A stretch of 6,747 bases of DNA, from the NCBI GenBank assembly GCA_028683635.1, contig JAQUHL010000111.1:1-6747 (forward strand), in the 5' to 3' direction. Position 1 is the first letter of the stretch. Each line of letters opens with the position of its first letter. This stretch comes from Candidatus Cloacimonadota bacterium. Lineage in GTDB: Bacteria; Cloacimonadota; Cloacimonadia; Cloacimonadales; Cloacimonadaceae. Below, piece by piece: positions 5,984-6,747 of the stretch. Under the pieces are notes generated by a model. It was not told the origin of the DNA and ran no database searches. It was given only the letters and a program-made list of their open reading frames with translations. The translations under genes and the position numbers were made by a program.

Positions 5984-6478
5984 TCAGTTTCCATAAAAAA
6001 TCATGATTTCTACCCTCGTGCTTTCGCCTTGGGCAGAGACGATATGCAGGGCATCAGAATTTTTGAGGATGTTTGGCAGGCCCAATCCGGCTCCAAAACC
6101 CATTTCCCGCACCAGATCATCTGCCGTGGAAAATCCCGGAACCATGGCCTGTTCGATATCGGCAATCCCCGGACCCTTGTCTGTGAAGCGGATCAGGATA
6201 AACTCATCATAGAGATAGCTATCCATCCTGCCACCCTGGGAGTGCGCTGTGACGTTTATTTCGGCTTCATAGGAAGCCACGGCTATTCGGCGCAGCGTTT
6301 CCGGGCCAATGCCCAAACGCTTCAGCGTGTTCTTCACTTCTGCAGAACCCTTGCCGGAATTTACAAAATCCTTTTCTCCGATCTCAAAGTCAAGCACCAC
6401 ATCAGCCTCAGGAACCGAGGTAAAAAAATCCCTCACAGCAGATTCGTGCTCGGGATTTATATTCCAGTACTCTGCCAT
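5984..6478 (-). CDS. GHKL/RsbW-type ATPase (anti-sigma regulatory factor-like)
   Basis: This 164-residue cytosolic protein has the ATP-binding motifs of the GHKL fold: an N-box (YEAEINVTAH, 70-79, with E71 and N75), a G1 box (DKGPGIAD, 100-107) and a G2 box (GFGAGLGL, 127-134). GESTRVEI (151-158) forms the last strand. It lacks the phospho-acceptor histidine domain of sensor kinases, so it resembles RsbW/SpoIIAB serine kinases or anti-sigma factors. The stretch MVPGFSTADDLVREMGFGAG is typical of the subfamily found beside DRTGG and hydrogenase-like genes in anaerobes. About 60 residues precede the N-box. The ATG at 6478 lies 2 bp after the DRTGG stop, without a strong Shine-Dalgarno, so coupling is likely. 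Its 3' end overlaps or abuts the hydrogenase-like start. The protein or sigma-factor partner is not visible in the window. Confidence 0.87.
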   Translation of the reverse strand: MAEYWNINPEHESAVRDFFTSVPEADVVLDFEIGEKDFVNSGKGSAEVKNTLKRLGIGPETLRRIAVASYEAEINVTAHSQGGRMDSYLYDEFILIRFTDKGPGIADIEQAMVPGFSTADDLVREMGFGAGLGLPNILKNSDALHIVSAQGESTRVEIMIFYGN

Positions 6479-6480
6479 GC

Positions 6481-6747
6481 TCAGATCTTACAGCTTCTCA
6501 GCCCGGAATTGTATAACAAACCGCTGGAACGGTAAAGAGTCATCTTGGTAGTGATCAAAAGCAGGGAACGCTCCGTAGCCATTTCGACCAGCTCCTGGGC
6601 CGGCCTTTTACCACGGACAAAGACGATTGCCACGATATCGATCATATCTGCCAGCCGGATCACCTGGGTATTGGTTAGCCCGGTAAGCACCATGGTCGGT
6701 TCTTTGGTACACATGAGGATATCACTTATCAAATCTGAAGCGAAGGC
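6481..6747 (-). CDS. DRTGG-domain protein, 5' end outside window
   Basis: The frame runs off the right edge. Visible codons beyond the TTG at 6732 read AFASD, matching the conserved GYASDLLSD region near the N-terminal third of stand-alone DRTGG proteins, so about 25-30 residues are missing and TTG is not the start. The 88 visible residues include SDILMC, a TGLTNTQVIRLADMIDIVAIVF segment, RGKRP, and the terminal STK-like ITTKMTLYRSSGLLYNSGL, all in family order. DRTGG domains also occur next to CBS domains and in phosphotransacetylases. Their role is poorly known, and nucleotide or ligand binding is assumed. The gene is promoter-proximal to the ATPase (2 bp apart) and the hydrogenase-like gene, so all three probably form one transcript whose promoter lies outside the window. 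Confidence 0.82.
   Translation of the reverse strand, partial: AFASDLISDILMCTKEPTMVLTGLTNTQVIRLADMIDIVAIVFVRGKRPAQELVEMATERSLLLITTKMTLYRSSGLLYNSGLRSCKI

Noticed and set aside
4702..6006. 434-codon open frame on + opposite the hydrogenase-like gene
   Set aside because: It is antisense to a clear iron-sulfur protein and contains no family motif; its product is rich in His and Phe, as expected of a complement artefact.

Overview
The window is a piece of bacterial chromosome of moderate GC content holding six protein genes, two of them cut by the window edges. The hydrogenase-like / GHKL ATPase / DRTGG gene set on the right is an arrangement known from strict anaerobes (Clostridia, Thermotogae, Cloacimonadota). 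A fermentative anaerobe is therefore the best guess. Cloacimonadota is a tentative assignment, made on overall impression rather than on a marker gene.

Layout, left to right: (1) the 3' end of a TPR-like helical protein gene on + (3-512), followed after one base by an orphan start codon and a 9-codon ORF; (2) a convergent MFS transporter gene on - (540-1787); (3) a 207-bp divergent intergenic region with small inverted repeats; (4) a + strand two-gene unit, cysS (1995-3377) and a membrane-anchored SMP-30-like beta-propeller gene (3380-4228), with 2 bp between them and a strong terminator at 4247-4288; (5) a gene-free stretch (4289-4707) packed with structured repeats; (6) a - strand operon entering from the right edge: DRTGG-domain protein (6747-6481, 5' end missing), GHKL/RsbW-type ATPase (6478-5984) and a ferredoxin/[FeFe]-hydrogenase-like protein (5982-4708).

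The right-hand operon looks like a redox or H2-related signalling module. Its hydrogenase-like protein keeps the four cysteines that hold the H-cluster [4Fe-4S] but has lost the proton-relay cysteine and other active-site residues. It sits beside a possible ATP-binding regulator and a DRTGG domain, so a sensory or electron-transfer role is more likely than bulk H2 turnover.

The most unusual non-coding signal is a composite repeat family at 4357-4693. A hairpin with a 3-nt loop, followed 7-10 nt later by a G-rich box (GGGTGGTGGG), occurs three times: twice in direct orientation joined to a 97/99-identical 99-bp core, and once inverted inside a 17-bp perfect inverted repeat. Hairpin sequences differ between copies while pairing is kept, which suggests selection on structure.
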